Positions 23,701 through 36,600 of a stretch of DNA of 64,000 bases are shown here, in pieces. The DNA is taken from the NCBI RefSeq assembly GCF_003945595.2, contig NW_024104553.1, forward strand, positions 434,001 through 498,000. Reading direction: 5' to 3'. The notes under the pieces were generated by a model. That model did no database searches, had not been told where the DNA came from, and saw nothing but the letters and a program-made list of their open reading frames with translations. The position numbers were made by a program, and so were the translations under genes. This DNA comes from Pipra filicauda. Taxonomy: Eukaryota; Chordata; Aves; Passeriformes; Pipridae. Position 1 is the first letter of the stretch, and every line of letters begins with the position of its first letter.

Positions 23701-26141
23701 GATGAACTTTCCTATCCCATGTCTCTGATCTATGTTGGGACTGGGTGTGCAGCCATTGCTGGGCAATCTGGTGGTGGTTTTTCACCTAATAATCCAGAAT
23801 CCACCGGTGGGTCCCAAGATTATTCTCTATGGGATGGTATTTTCCCACTGTAGCAAGGATGGGATTCAAGAGTCACAGAAGCTCATGACCATGGAGCCTT
23901 GGACTGAAGGTATTTCTTAAGTAAGCACATCTTACCCAGTTGTCAAAGGGGGTTAAGGCACTAGGATCCACAGGTGATTCAAGAGGGTCATGCAGGACCT
24001 GCCTCAAGTCAGAAAGGAAGTTTGAGGTAGAGCCAGGCTTTGGTTTGTCCATAAGGCCAGCTGTCCTTTCCCTCAGGAATGCCATGCTTTTTCCTGTGCC
24101 ATCAATACCAACCCAACAGCTTATAGGAATCAGTTTTATCCTGAGCTCACCTAGCAACTGAAATAGTCTGCCAAGCTAAAAGCAGGTCACTGCCCTGGGT
24201 TCTTCTTGCTGCTCACCAGGACCTTGCTTGAATCTATGCTTTCACACCTGTTGGAAGGTCAGGTGTGGCAGTGATGGGGGTGTTAACATCAGATACTCTT
24301 CTTTGTAGAAGAAATCACAGGCTTTTTCAGTCTTAACACAAGGTCCTTTTGTGGCTTTTGAGAGCCCTCAACACCTCTTGAGTCATGGTGATGTCTTTTA
24401 CAGGCATGGGGTGCTAGGGTGAGTGAGACTGGCTGAAATTACACTTTATAGGAAGAAAACTATCACATGTGTTACTCAAACCAAAAGTCAGAGTCCAAAG
24501 TGACCTTGTTCCTGACTCCAGTGCCTGGTAGATTGATCAGTGTCACATGTGGCTACATGTCTGAAATGCATCACCTGGAGATCTTTACCCTCCTATTTTC
24601 CTTCGATGACTCAGATTCCTTAAGGTTAGGATTCAGTTTTCTTTATGTGCTTTGCTTCTCATTCAGGATGGTCACTGCATGGCACACACACTGGACTGAA
24701 ATCACTTTTACTGTTTGAAATAGTTTGCAGTACTATATTTCCAAAACTCAGAAACTCTCTGATGTGAGGCACCTGTACTCTCTGCAACCTTTTCTGTCTG
24801 TTTCTTCCCTAGCTTGGCCCTTGAGTGCCATTACCTTAAAAAGTTGAATTTGTGTAAGGTGATGGCCCAGCTCCAGGCACAAGGCAGAATGGCTCAGAGG
24901 GTCAGATAGCAGTGCAGGGCTCTAGGCATACCAGCATTGCTGAAACAATTGTAATCGAGTCCTGGGCAGGAGCAGAGACACTGCATGACCTGCCCAGGCA
25001 CCTACAATACTTAGAGGCCCAGAGGATGTGATCTCATGACTTGGGCAGAAAACTCTTGTGGGTCTACCAGGAGATGCTTAGGGCCAGAGCATACATATTT
25101 CAGACCCCATCATTGCTTCTGGATTTATAAATGTGAAGAGAGAGAGAAAGAGAGAGAAGCCAGCCCTCTTCCTGCTCCTCCTCTTGGATAATGGTAGGGT
25201 TAGATTCTTTTCTTGCTCAAACTTAACAAGGAAGTGAGGACTGTTCTTGCAGAGATGAGCTGAATGTTGTATTAAGAGGACCTCTTTTGTGCTTTCTTCC
25301 TTAAGTAATACTTTCAGGACCTCGTTTCTGCAGTATGAGAGAGCAATCCTGTAGATGCTCCCTCCCAGCCCGCAGTGAAACAAATAGGCAGATTGAAACA
25401 GGTTGATTTTTTTTTTCCATAAGGTGCTTTCAAAACCTCTTCCTCATTACTAGAAGCAAGGCTAGGCCTTATCTTTACACTTAAGATGCAGCAGAGTCCC
25501 TGCATGCCTCTGCAACACCTAAGGGAAACCACAGCAGAAACAAAAATCTACTGGCTAACCAAATACCATCCCCGAGTGCATCAGTATTTTCAGTATATGG
25601 GAGGGAAAGTGAAACTGAAGTAGAACTAAAACCTTCAGAGAAAAACACTCCTGCCTGCAGCTCCCATTTTAAAGATTTAAGGGCAGCTGCAATTAAGTTT
25701 CCTTGCTCAGCAAAGAAAGAAATGATACAGAATAATGCTTCATTAAAGTCAGCTAATCGGCACTCAAGTGCCCATCTGTACCTAGCAATCAAGTTGTTAC
25801 CCACAATCTTTAGATTTAGTATTTAAGGTCACACAGAGTTAAAACCGTTGACTTTAAAATCCCTAAATGATATCCATGGAGATAGCATGCTTAACTACAA
25901 GGAAAGTCTTTTAAGCAGTTGGATTTTCAGCTGCAGTCTCAACCCTGCAGTGCTGAGCCAGCATGGGCAGCAGTTGGAGAAGGGCTGTTATTGACCAGTG
26001 CATTAGGTAGCAGCACTCACAGAACCTAAAACACAAGGACAAAAGCAATTATTTTTTACTCTTACCACATGAAGTCCTGTTGAAGCTCCAGATTGTTAAG
26101 CAGCAAAGTACAATACAACTGTAGATGAAGTTCGCTGCCAT
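20620..26141 (-). CDS. CST7: Cystatin F (leukocystatin), complete, four exons
   Basis: Exons 26141-26066, 21569-21397, 21140-21024 and 20712-20620 join to 152 codons plus stop with all phases agreeing. Residues 1-19 or so are a signal peptide (hydrophobic IYSCIVLCCLTIW). The conserved N-terminal Gly of cystatins is in MKPGSP (G39), the QxVxG wedge is QIVRG (83-87, split by intron 2), and the second hairpin is P134-W135. The two family disulfides are C101-C112 and C126-C146. The body matches human cystatin F (NDLFLFKDSRINKAMVQ; CYFEVWITPWLQ). Cystatin F inhibits lysosomal cathepsins in immune cells. Human Cys63, which with Cys26 links the inactive dimer, is Gly65 here, while the adjoining sequon survives as Asn-Gly-Ser. 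Start choice: the ATG has G at -3 and +4 and leads straight into the signal peptide. Confidence 0.94.
21024..21140 (-). CDS. CST7: CST7 exon 3
   Basis: 117 bases in phase 0, encoding IVRGLKYMLHVEIKRTVCEK and REHSSLDSCHFQREKNLQQ. Acceptor CTTTCTCTAG, donor GTGTGT. It carries the first family disulfide. Confidence 0.95.
21397..21569 (-). CDS. CST7: CST7 exon 2
   Basis: 173 bases encoding residues 26-83, including MKPGSPIPANINSPGVRKAA and NNGSNDLFLFKDSRINKAMV. It ends at the Gln of QxVxG with donor GTAAGA. Confidence 0.95.
21570..26065 (-). other. CST7: CST7 intron 1
   Basis: GT-AG intron of 4.5 kb (GTAAGAG ... TTGTTTCAG on the minus strand). It holds a plus-strand CR1 fragment at 22250-22780 and a purine-rich GA tract near 25135-25158. 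No further exon is seen. Confidence 0.85.
22250..22780 (+). mobile_element. CR1 LINE 3' fragment in CST7 intron 1
   Basis: Encodes a decayed C-terminal reverse-transcriptase piece (LWGLQHKKDIDMLEQVQKRA; FRLDIRKKFFTERVIRHWN) and ends AGGTCCCTTCCAACCCAAAC then CATTCTATGATTAT, the standard CR1 3' end. It lies antisense to CST7. Confidence 0.93.
26066..26141 (-). CDS. CST7: CST7 exon 1 (signal peptide)
   Basis: 76 bases encoding MAANFIYSCIVLCC then LTIWSFNRTSC; donor GTAAGAG. One base carries over to make Asp with exon 2. Cys25 aligns with human Cys26. Asn21-Arg-Thr is an additional sequon close to the likely signal cleavage site. The open frame extends upstream of the ATG, but that part is most likely 5' untranslated. 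Confidence 0.88.
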
Positions 26142-27591
26142 CTCCACCACTTCATAGGAGCCTGGCAGACAGGGGAGTGACTGCCCTACTTCCTGCTGGA
26201 GAAGATATGCCTCTGTGAATGCTCTTATTGGCTGTGGGGGAAAGAAAAAAATCACCCTAAAACCCCCTGAGTCATCACAGCTCTGACGTAGATCATCTGC
26301 CTCCTGCTGATGACCACATACATCGAAGCCCAGCCACAAAGCTCTGGCTTGGTGATAGCAGCACCAGCCTTGCATTAGACAGGGACTTTTGCTTTGTGAT
26401 CCTCAGGGGTTTTGCAGAAGCATAGGCAGATATGTGTGACCTAATACTAGGAAATGGTGTGGGGGTGAGGAGTGTAAGAGTCATGTGCTTTGAGGGGGAA
26501 ACTTAATCCCTAAGAAATGGGCAGTGAGCCCTGTGGATGTAGGTCTTGGCTTGTATATGTGCATGTGCATGTGGAGAAGCCTGACAGAGATGATGAGTCC
26601 AGTGTCTTACTTCTCCTGATGTGGAGATGTGGGGTTTGGGTGAAAGACACACAAAAGTTTTAGGGCTATCTACCCAAGAGGACTGAGTGGAGCAAAGCTG
26701 GCAGGAAGAAGATTTTGGTTTTGATGGTAGAGGAGAACATCGTACCCTACATTTACAGAAGGCGTTATGACAGTAGGAAAGGGCTGTGTTAGGTTCAGAG
26801 ATGAGGAGGTTTTCTCTAGGTGCTCTCCAGAAACCAAGGGAAACATGAGGAGAGGGGTATTTTGTCTCTCTGCCTTGCAGAGCTTTTCAGTTCTAGGGTT
26901 GGATTCCCCAGTGTCAGTATTTGATTTCCAGAGAGTTGCTCTCTAGGCAGTGTTGGCCCATGCTGAGAAGCTTGAAAAACTGGGGAAAAGGCTTAGCTGC
27001 CAGATTTGTGGTCCATCTGAAATAACCATCTGACAGATTCAGGAGACCAGGAGATGAACTATTGTCTCACTGAAGGGCTTAGAGGGGTGGACCTCAGTCT
27101 GTGTGTGTGCGTTTGCTTCAGGTGATACTTAAAAGCAGCAGAAACAAAGTCCAATCTTGTTTGCTTGAGATACATCTATTATCTAATTCTCTATGACTTC
27201 TCTAAGATTATTTGAGAATACCGGAATGCTGTGAGTAATGTTTCTATTCCTCCTATCACAGGTGAACAGGAAGGTGATGGTTGCCTTTCACTTGCCCCGA
27301 CAATGAATCCTGCTCTTTTTTGACCAAAGGCTGCCTCAAGTAAGGTCCTAATGCAGGGCAATGTGCATGGTGTATAAGAGGCTTGAGGAAAATAATCTTA
27401 GAGTTTCCTTGTAGGAAGGGATTAGTAAACACTCTATTGAAATGTCCCACCAGGAAAGAAAGGGGAAAACATGGTGTGTCATATTTATCGTCAGCCCTTC
27501 TTGCACAGTCTGCTGAATCAGACTCCAAACCCTGCGGAAAACACTGAGATAGGAATGAGAAGGACAATATTGAGAGGGTTTTGTCTCCTCC

Positions 27592-27596
<5 letters not shown>

Positions 27597-27626
<30 letters not shown>
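27597..27626. repeat. Uninterrupted run of 30 T
   Basis: Thirty consecutive T. It could be a plain mononucleotide microsatellite or, read on the minus strand, the poly(A) tail of a retrocopy lying to its right. No parent gene was recognised there. Confidence 0.9.
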
Positions 27627-27629
<3 letters not shown>

Positions 27630-28142
27630 GCTGACATAGTAGCCTGTCCCATGACTGCGACACAGGTGGAGACTCAATCAAGTATTTTCAGGCCTCCCTT
27701 TCTCCTGAAGAACTGTGCTCTACAGTTTCTACCTCACGGAGAGATTCTGGAAGAGTGTCTTCTTAAGCCTATTGTCTGGTCCTCTAACATGCAAGAAAGA
27801 TGTGGTTGGGACCCTCGTCACCAGATCCCTACCATGTGATGCACCAGAAAGGGGTTCAGGTCCTGCGGGACCTCCATTGCATCTCCTTTTGCTTCCTGGT
27901 GTGTTCACAGTGGCCTTTTGATTTGAGTTGAAAGGGGCCTACTGTGAGTGATTTGGGGGGATCTTTCTGGAGTGCAGATTCCTTCCTCACTTTAAACAAG
28001 CGCCTGGGGCACCACGAGCAGCCCTTTGACAGTGTTTGGTGTGAGTGGGGATGGTGACTAGCAGAGGTAATGCGTGCGCTGACGTGCACGGAGCTGTGGT
28101 GCTGTGTAGCTGTGGAGTTGCACGGCCACCTTAATTCGGTGA

Positions 28143-28162
28143 TGGCACTAGAGGGCACCAGG
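28143..28162 (+). promoter_or_regulatory. CTCF-like motif, plus orientation
   Basis: GCACTAGAGGGCACC fits the CTCF core CCASYAGRKGGCRSY at 14 of 15 positions (first C is G). The position is purely motif-based; there is no binding evidence. Confidence 0.45.
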
Positions 28163-30530
28163 CGGTAATTCCCGGTGCTGGAGCCCAGTCTCCCTCTTCG
28201 GAGGACATTCTCCCTGCCTTCTTCCCTCTCCCCTTCTTTCCATAAAATCGATCATTTATAGCTCCTCCACATCAAGTTTTGTATTTTTCTATTGCCCCTT
28301 TTATGATTTTGTTGAGGAAATTTCTCCTGTTCTTTTCTCCTAGGAAGTAACAGAGTGCTCACTAATGAGTAGTAGTATTAATAGTGCTGAGTACTATTAT
28401 GTAAAAAGCACAAAGAACATAACATCAAAAATTCCACCAAAAAACTCCCCCCAATAACAGACAAACAACAGCAAACTCCTCTATATGGATATACTTGTTT
28501 TTTTCCTTGGGAATTTTTGTGCTGTGGAAAAATTTGTGACTGGAGACTGGGACTATTGTCCCTTTGTGATGTCTCATTCCAAACAGGTATCATTTCCTAA
28601 GATACTGCTCTTGCCCCAAATCCATCTGCAGGAGGAATGGAGGAGCATGATGTCTTGTCTGACATCAAACCTCAGAAAATGAGTCAGATACTCTTATCAT
28701 TGAAGGTCCTTCAAGGTCACTGATAGGAATTTCATCCACTTTCCCTGGAACGCATGTGTAGTTCACTTCCTGCACTCCAGAACAGGGCATGTAGGGCACT
28801 CTGTGGAGTAGTTTCCACTCGCTAAATTTCCCATTATGTGATTGTTTCCTGTGTGAGCAGACATCCTGAACAGGGAGAGGATAAGTGGGCAAGGAAAGAC
28901 TCACTGATTATCCCAGGGTAAACAGAGCATTTGCTTTAATCAAATAGCTAGTCCTGAGCCAGTCTAAATCAAACTTGTGATCTTTCTGCATCGAGCTGGA
29001 TTATATAGGCCTTAAAAGTCTTGCACACACATGAGAACCCTCGTGTTTGTTTTTTTGTGTGAGTAGGAGATGTTTGTTGCAAGTTTATACCAAGCCTGCT
29101 CTCTTTCTGCAAGGGAATTTGCAGGGTCATTACCTTCTTTCTCTCACTGTTAGTGTGAGTTACTAGAGGCTTTGGAAACAGTGGGTAACTGTGAGGACTT
29201 TTTCGATTAAAATAAAAAAACCCCACCATACTTCTATTATCCATAAACCAAGGATATAATTATATTCTCCTTTTTACTGAAGAAGCAAAATCCACAGTAT
29301 TGATATTTGATTTTCATGACATTTGGTGCATGACGGGGACTTCTTCATCATCACTTTTTCCTTTAGTTATTCAAGGCCAGACCTTCTTCCACACAGCACA
29401 ACCAAGCAGTTGCTACCATGGCTTCCTAGAATAATGCCAACTGGATCTGCAAGGGATCCCGTTGGAATTATACTGCTGTAAATGCAAACCACAATATTTA
29501 ATTTTCAGTTTTTAAGCCCTAAACTTGAAAGAAAGGGGTATGACATCTTCCACACTCAAGACCTGCACTTTGCAGATGCCGAAAGACAATTCAAGAAAGA
29601 AGGACTGGGATAAACAACTGAGGTGAGGACTCAGCTGCTCCTACAGCAGGAACACCTCACTAGCCCACCTTTTGTAAGTGGAAAACCATACTGTTCATAT
29701 AGCAGCAGCTTTACAGTACAGGGTAACCCGGACAAGCCACAGAATGCTTGAAACCCTTCTGAGCAGGTATGTGGCTGAACAAGTTTGATGAGGTATATGG
29801 GAAGAGGAAGATGGTACAGAGCATATGTCCCTATGTAGCATAAAGTCAGCAGTGTGAATATGTGAATATTCACACAGTTGTGAATATGTGTCTGTGTACT
29901 CACTAACAGTAGGATGAATAGGAGAAATTGGTGAGTTGACCTCAAAGCAGAGAATTTGTCTGATACTCCCTTGCCTTTTCTGCCAGGTGTTCTGTAGCTC
30001 ACCAGCACACCCCACCTGTGCCTCCACTGCAGAAGTAACTGATTTTTCAAAGGGATCAAGGCTCATGCAGTTGCATCTGTTTTTTAATACCAGCAATAAC
30101 TTCTGAATTTCCATTAAATATGAAAGGAGTCTGGAAGACTTGAAGATAATCTGGTTACCATACATTTCTTGAGAAGAGAAGAGAGGAGAGAAGTGAAGAA
30201 GAAATTACTGGCTGGGCTGAGGAGTACAACTGTGACATCATTCAGTTTATCTGCCAGCAACACTGTCAGCTGCTGTGCAGATATTGCCTATAGATTGCAC
30301 TGTGGGTTATTTATAGGATGGGTCGTATGTTAATACCCCTCCATGTTTTACCTTGAGGCTATTTTAGTAATTTTAACATTAACAAACCTCCTATGCTCTC
30401 CATCTGAAGAGCACAGAAGCATTAGTTCTGTTAGCTGGCTGGGGTCCTGTTTGGAGACTGACCTAGTTAAATATGTCTTATAACTTTGGAAACTGCCTGG
30501 GCAGAGCCACAGGCTTAGGCGGACAGTTAA

Positions 30531-30665
30531 TCACAGAATGTTCTGAGTTGGAAGGGACCCACAAGGATCACTGCGTCCAGCTCTTAAGTGAATGGCCCAT
30601 ACGGGGATCAAACCCACAACCTCGGTGTTATTAGCACCATGCTCTAACCAGCTGAGCTAATCTCG
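30531..30665 (-). mobile_element. SINE with tRNA-Ile head and CR1 tail (TguSINE1-like), copy 2
   Basis: On the minus strand: TTAGCTCAGCTGGTTAGAGC (A-box), GCTAATAA (AAT anticodon), GGTTTGATCCCCGTATGG (B-box), then GAGCTGGACGCAGTGATCC and GGGTCCCTTCCAACTCAGAA to TTCTGTGA. It is better preserved than the copy in the APMAP intron and in the same strand orientation. Confidence 0.82.
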
Positions 30666-33600
30666 GGGTCAGTGCTGCTAAATGCTTGAGTTTCAGCAGT
30701 GCTGGAGGTTCCTGCGGTGGACTAGAATCAGTTGTGCAAGAGGTCCATGGAAAACACTCACCAAATGAACTTGTGAACTCTGTTAGACACCAGCTACCAC
30801 AGCAATCAACTAAGAGTAGTTAGCAAGTCTCTATCTAGTTCATGGATGAGAACGCTTACAGTTGCTGATTACAGATGCTTTCCCTCCCTTAGAGCCACCC
30901 TGAAGGAAGCAAGCCACTGTTTCTTTGAAAAGAGGCAAGAGGTTGTCTCAGAGGTGGGAAGTTGTGTGATATGAGCTCAACAGGGGAAGTTGCAGAGGGT
31001 TAGAGCTGCTAAACAGCCATTTAGATGGCCAAACTAGGGGTCGCAGTGAGAGACTGTCTCAAGTTGGCAGCTATCAAGAATTGCTTTTCAGATGAACACT
31101 GTGTTTTCTGTATTCAGGATCAGTCCTAACACAAGCCATGAGGAAGCACGTGCACAACACAGTGCGACATATTGGCGCTGCAATGTAGGCCTATGTCTGC
31201 AATGCAGCACATGCTGCAGGTCTTCCAGCATGAAGGCGGATAAATCTGTGCTCTCCAACTGTGTTTGAAAATCCCATTCACAACTTGATGGAGCTTCTCT
31301 GTCTGGCAGAGATGAGACTTGGATTTAACAGCCCCAGTCTGTGTTCTCCCACAGAGAGCAGAAAATTGTGTCCTTAATAAAATTTAAACCAAACAGACCT
31401 GGGTGCTTTACATTGATACACTAGGCAGAGTGTTAGCTTTGCAATGCCCCTTTCCCATGTGAAGTACATGTGGAGCCTAGGGTGAGGGCAGCAAAGTCCC
31501 TCTCCCTTCCCAGCCACTAGGCTTCTCCCTGCAGTTTGGGCAGAGACTTGAAGAGCCACACAAATATTATCTGCTGAAATCCATTGCTTAAAATGTGGCT
31601 AAGCCAGTTCTATGCAGACAAAAGTGAGGAATCAATCAAGGCTTAATGATTTTTCCCAGAACGCAACAAGGCCTGTTTAACAGCAATCTTTGCTATTCCA
31701 GCCCCCCTGAAAGGTAGTGCATGTATTCACTACATTTTCCTGCATTCAGCTTCTTTTCCCTTTAACATCAGATAGCTTAATAGAGCTCTACTACAACAGA
31801 ATTGTAGTAGAGAGAAATCTGTCATGAGAGAAAAAGTTTGTACTCATTATATTTGGAGAGTTTAGTGTGTGTGTGAATCAACAGTAACATCTTTCCCTGG
31901 GAGGGAGCATTTGGGGCTGGTCATAAAGCCTGTGCCATCCACTGCCTGTAGAAGTGGCAGTAAGCTAAAGCTTCAAGGCCCTTTCTGGAGGCAACAGGGA
32001 GTTCTCAAAAACAGCTCCACCTGAGAGGACAGTTATGAACAGCACCTGTTGTTAGTGCCTATGAAGCAAACCAGGTAGTTAACAAGGATGGAAGAGCTGT
32101 GCTTAAGTTTTGTAAAAGAATCCAGAAATGACACTAGCCTCCATGCTAGGTGCCATGTGAGCTGAGCAGTGGCAGTTGGGGAAAAATATGATGCCTGGTT
32201 ACCCTGTCCTAATAGGATTTCTGCACTTTTCTTGGCAGAAGCAAGTGCTGCTCACTGTTATAGACTAGCAGAATAAATTTAGTCATGCTGGAGACACTGG
32301 TTGGGAATTTTCTGTGGAAAATGTTTTTTTTTTTGCAATGTCAAAATATATTGCTGTGAAATGAGCTCTCTCAAACATCTTAGATTTATTTTTTTCTGTT
32401 TTCCACCAGAAATATACAATCAGAGCAAGTCAGAGTGCTTTGAATTGTGCTGCCATTAAACAGGGCTACTGTAGTGCCTCAAGGGAGTATGATAAGATGT
32501 GCTCTGTGCAGGATGTGGGAAGGGGTCAAGCTCTGTGTTATCTTTGATCTCCCTCTGGGGCTATATTGGTTTTCCATCACACGTAGTATACCTCATTTTG
32601 CAATATGTGCCCTGGGTGCAGCCAAGCTCCATCACATCCCCCCTAGGTCCATGACCAGAGTCCTTGCTCTGGCTCAAAGACGCTTCTTCTGTATAAGACC
32701 AATGGAGTGGGAAGCTGTGTGTCACTGGTGTTGCCCTGTGGTCCTCATTGGTTTTGCTGGCTGTGCCCGAGGGTGAAAGCTAAAAAGTGAGTCATCTCTG
32801 GCAATGGGAGCAGAGATGCAGGAGGGGAGCAGACCTTCTTGATGTTGACCCTGTAGTGATCAGGTTTTCCCATTATTTTCTCTTACTTCAGGCTGCTGCT
32901 CTTTCTGAGGCAGTGGGATGTCAGGCTTAGAGAGTTTCAGTAGAGACCAGTGAGCAGCTTTCTCTGTCAGAAACAGCTTTCCTCAACAGAAAATAACTAT
33001 GGTTACTTTGTCCACAAGCTACCTGAGACAAAATAAGATTGAGACCCTGCAGATTTCCTCTGTGAGATGGAAAGAGCTGGAGAACTTAATATGAAGACTG
33101 AGGTGTGAGAAAAATCCCCATGACACTCTGGGAGGTTGCTCTTTTCCTCCTTTCTAGGCAGCCCAGCATCATCACCCAAGCATAAGGAGACAGAGAAAAT
33201 GGGAACAACAGGCATGGGACACCCATCAATGAGCAGTTTCTCTTGGTGTTATGCCAGTGGTTTGGTCCCCATCTCTTTCTCATTACGTATGTGCCAGCAG
33301 TGCTCAGCTGACAGAGAGGATGGGTGGGAAGCAAGTGGACTTACAATGCCCGGGGTGAGGCCAGGGTAATGTCATGGCTGTGGCTGCTGGCACTGAAGAT
33401 AAGTGGTAAGGAGAGCATCAGCCAGATTTGAGGCATTGAACCAGTATCATCTCATGATTCAATCAGTAGAGACTTTGATGAAGGCCTCTAAGCTGAGGCT
33501 CTTAAGAGGAGAAAGGAGTTGTCCTCCATAAATACACTGTGAAGGTAGGAATAGCAGAGGTGAAAAGGGATCTGCCACTTGCAGGACAGAATGGTGCAGC

Positions 33601-36600
33601 TACCAATTAGTCCAGCAATTCCTTGGAGGAAAAAGAAAAATCCTCAAACTTGGAGATTTACAGAGTAGATGTACAAGTATTTAAAAGTAGCTTTGTCCTG
33701 TGGAAATACAAATGTCTTTAGCATAGGAACCCTCATCGTCAACTAACTTGGACAGAAGCTCTAAAGGGCTGCTTGGTTGTAGGAAGACATTATTCAGAGC
33801 CAAAGAACCAAGACATTTGCATGAAAACTCAGGGCAGCAGATGTGTCACTGAAGAGCTGGGAACACCTGTCTTTTCTTTCTTATGGGAACATATTTTTCT
33901 ATGTAAAACAGCAGGGTAAAAAGTAAAAGGCAAAGAAGAGCTGAGCTCAGTGTCTGTAAGCTACACTTCTGCTCTGAATAGGGCTGAGGGTCCAGGACCC
34001 TGTGTGTCCTGTGCACTGTGGACAGGGGTTCCTCTTGCAGTTGATGAAAGATGACAGGTGTTAACCTTGGAGCAGACAGAGCTTGGCACAGAAGGCTAGA
34101 CTTTTTTGGGATTCATGGAGAAGCAAAAGAGTTAATATTCCTCTGCTGGCCTCCCAGGTGTGGAATGGGAACTGCATCTTTCAAAGAAGCACTCTGTGCC
34201 CAGCTGAACGTGAACCTTCTGTTGACATAAATGTAGTTTCCATCCTACAGCTTACTTTATATCTAATTAGTGTCAAATGGTAAATCATCTCCAGTAGCTT
34301 GATGTGCATGCCCAACCAGCCAGCTGTAAAACTACTGGGATGCCTTGTGTGCTAGTCCTGTCACACACAAAATTTGTCCAAAGTCTCTGTTATTTGAAGT
34401 TGCAGACGGTATGGACACATCAACAACTGCTGGTTGCTCGGATATCAGATTAGGCTTGAAAACCTTCTCTCCAGGCCATACATAAATGTTTGTGTGACAG
34501 TGTGTCAGAGATATCTCTTGGGCTGGAGACGTGTGCTGGGGGATGGCAGTAAACCCTATCTCTGACTCAGTTCACCTAGAAGAAGTGAAGCCAATCCTTC
34601 TCCATTTGGGTTGGGAAGACTGACAATGAGCCTGCTCTCTTGAATCAGGAAAGGCAGCGCTGCAGGTTACTGTCACCTGCAAAGGTCAGGGAAGGAAAAA
34701 AGGGACCTATAGAAATATAGAGACTGGATGAACACTGGTTCCAGCTAGGAAGAATTATAAACCTGGTGGGTGTGGGCTTTCCCTGGAAATGGGGAACTGA
34801 CTGGGCACTGCGGCCAGCCTGACTCTGGAATCAGGTAAGCCATGCCCTAATAAAAAGCAAGTGCTCTCCATGTGGTCTAACTATTGAAAAAAAAACCCAT
34901 GAGGAAAGGCCATTCTCCACGTTCAGCTGGGAAACCAAACCAGGACCAGCTATGTTGGAAAGAACACCTGCACCATGGCTCTGAGCAAACAAGATGAATG
35001 TTTCCCTTGACCGTCTCCTGGCTGGTCTTTAACCCCTAAGAAAGTCAGAGTCAGGGGCTCTCTCCAGTTTCCCCTCTTTTCAAGCAGTCTAATCCTTCAG
35101 TGAGCAGGGGTGTGAGCTGTTCCACTGCAGCAGAAGCAGGGATGGCTTTGCATACAGTCAGTTTTGCATACAGAGGATCAGATTGCACAAAGCCCTGCTA
35201 CAAAATACCCTCAAGAAAGTCTGTATGAAGCTGGGAGTTGGAATGGGGGAGGATGCTGATTTAGAGAAGAAATCAGAGGTTTGCTTCTCAGTACACACTA
35301 GATGTCACTGCTGGAGGAAGAATTGGAGCATACCTTGAAGCCTTCTGAGTTTAGTGTTCTAAAGAGGAGGCCACCTCTCCTAAAAATGCCTTGCTGGGTT
35401 GCTAGAGAGTAGTGAAGGAACAGTTACAGAAATGCTGTGTCCAGTAAGTGTTTTTGTCTGGCACTTGTGCAGTAAAGGTTTGAAAGCTTTGGTGCACAAG
35501 CTTTCTGTGGAAGGGGGAGCAATGGAGCTGTGCGATTCCTGTCTCAGCAGGATTTGAGCCTTTGGTCACACTGTGACTTGGACACCTGCAACTTCATCCC
35601 TTACCCCTTCAAGGGGTTTGGCAGTTGTGCTTAAGGCCAAATGTGATCTGATGCTGCTGTAACCTGAGATTAAACAGGAAAACAAAGATGTGAGAAAGAA
35701 AGAGAGAAGCTTCTTTGTCATCTCCTCTCCTTGGCTGTGGATGTGAATAAAGTCAAGTCCTTGCCTACAGCCTGAGCTGTGCTGTAGGTATGCCTGGCTC
35801 TGTACCCTGCTGACCTTTGTGTTGCTTTGTTGATGTGGCTTCCCAGTTTGACCATCAGTCTGCCTCTTCAGCATAGAGCTGTCTGGGGATCACTAGACTG
35901 TAAGCATTACCGTGGGTAATGTCACTGGACATGTCTCTGTGTTCAGGCACTGTGGTACTGCACCCTGGTTGGTGAGGATAGTGCCCTGTCTTGCTATGAC
36001 CCTGGGGTCCCAGCTCTGTTTCTTTCAAGGAACAGCCCCTGGCACAGCCTGTAGTCACCATGAGAGCCCATACAAGTGAGTCTCTAATAACGCTTTTCAT
36101 CCTCCTGACCCTACAGGATGTGGTCAACAGATCTTTCTGACAGTCTTTGGCAAGTGAAGGTTGAATGTGGATGGAGTAGGTGCAGATAAGCCCACAGGGA
36201 AGGAAATCTGGAGCCTGCTGTACTACTTGCATGTTGAATCAAGGAGGCATGCTGATCCTTGTCTGTAAGAACATCCTTATCATGCTGCTGCAGACCCTGG
36301 CCTCAAACCCCACTTCAACACAGTATGATGGGGAGTACTGGGAACAGAATGTCAAGCCATTGAGTCCAAGAACAAATAGAAATGTCTTGAGGCACTTTTG
36401 GGGAGAGCAGGTTAAGCTGGTATTTTGGTAGCTTAAACTAAATATAGACTTTTCATTTGGTACGTGAAGTTGTCCTACCTTTCTAGTTCTAGAGCTCCTC
36501 AGTCCTTGAAGAATGCTTTTCTTCAAGGCTCTGGTTTCATTCAGGACATCAGAACAAAGGCCACCAGCACAGGACCTTAGTTACAATGGGGTCAGAGGAG

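Larger units (their letters stand above)
26142..30530. other. CST7 upstream flank and intergenic DNA
   Basis: The CST7 promoter must lie near the left edge, on the minus strand, but no TATA box stands out. Landmarks are a 30-base T run at 27597-27626 and a CTCF-like motif at 28143-28162. No other gene recognised. Confidence 0.5.

Noticed and set aside
26142..26375. N-terminal extension of cystatin F in the open frame upstream of 26141
   Set aside because: It would bury the signal peptide behind about 80 residues; the ATG at 26141 has good context and starts the signal sequence directly.
29631..30165. Two overlapping minus-strand ORFs of 142 and 156 codons
   Set aside because: Different frames of the same DNA, no recognisable motif, no splice or promoter support.
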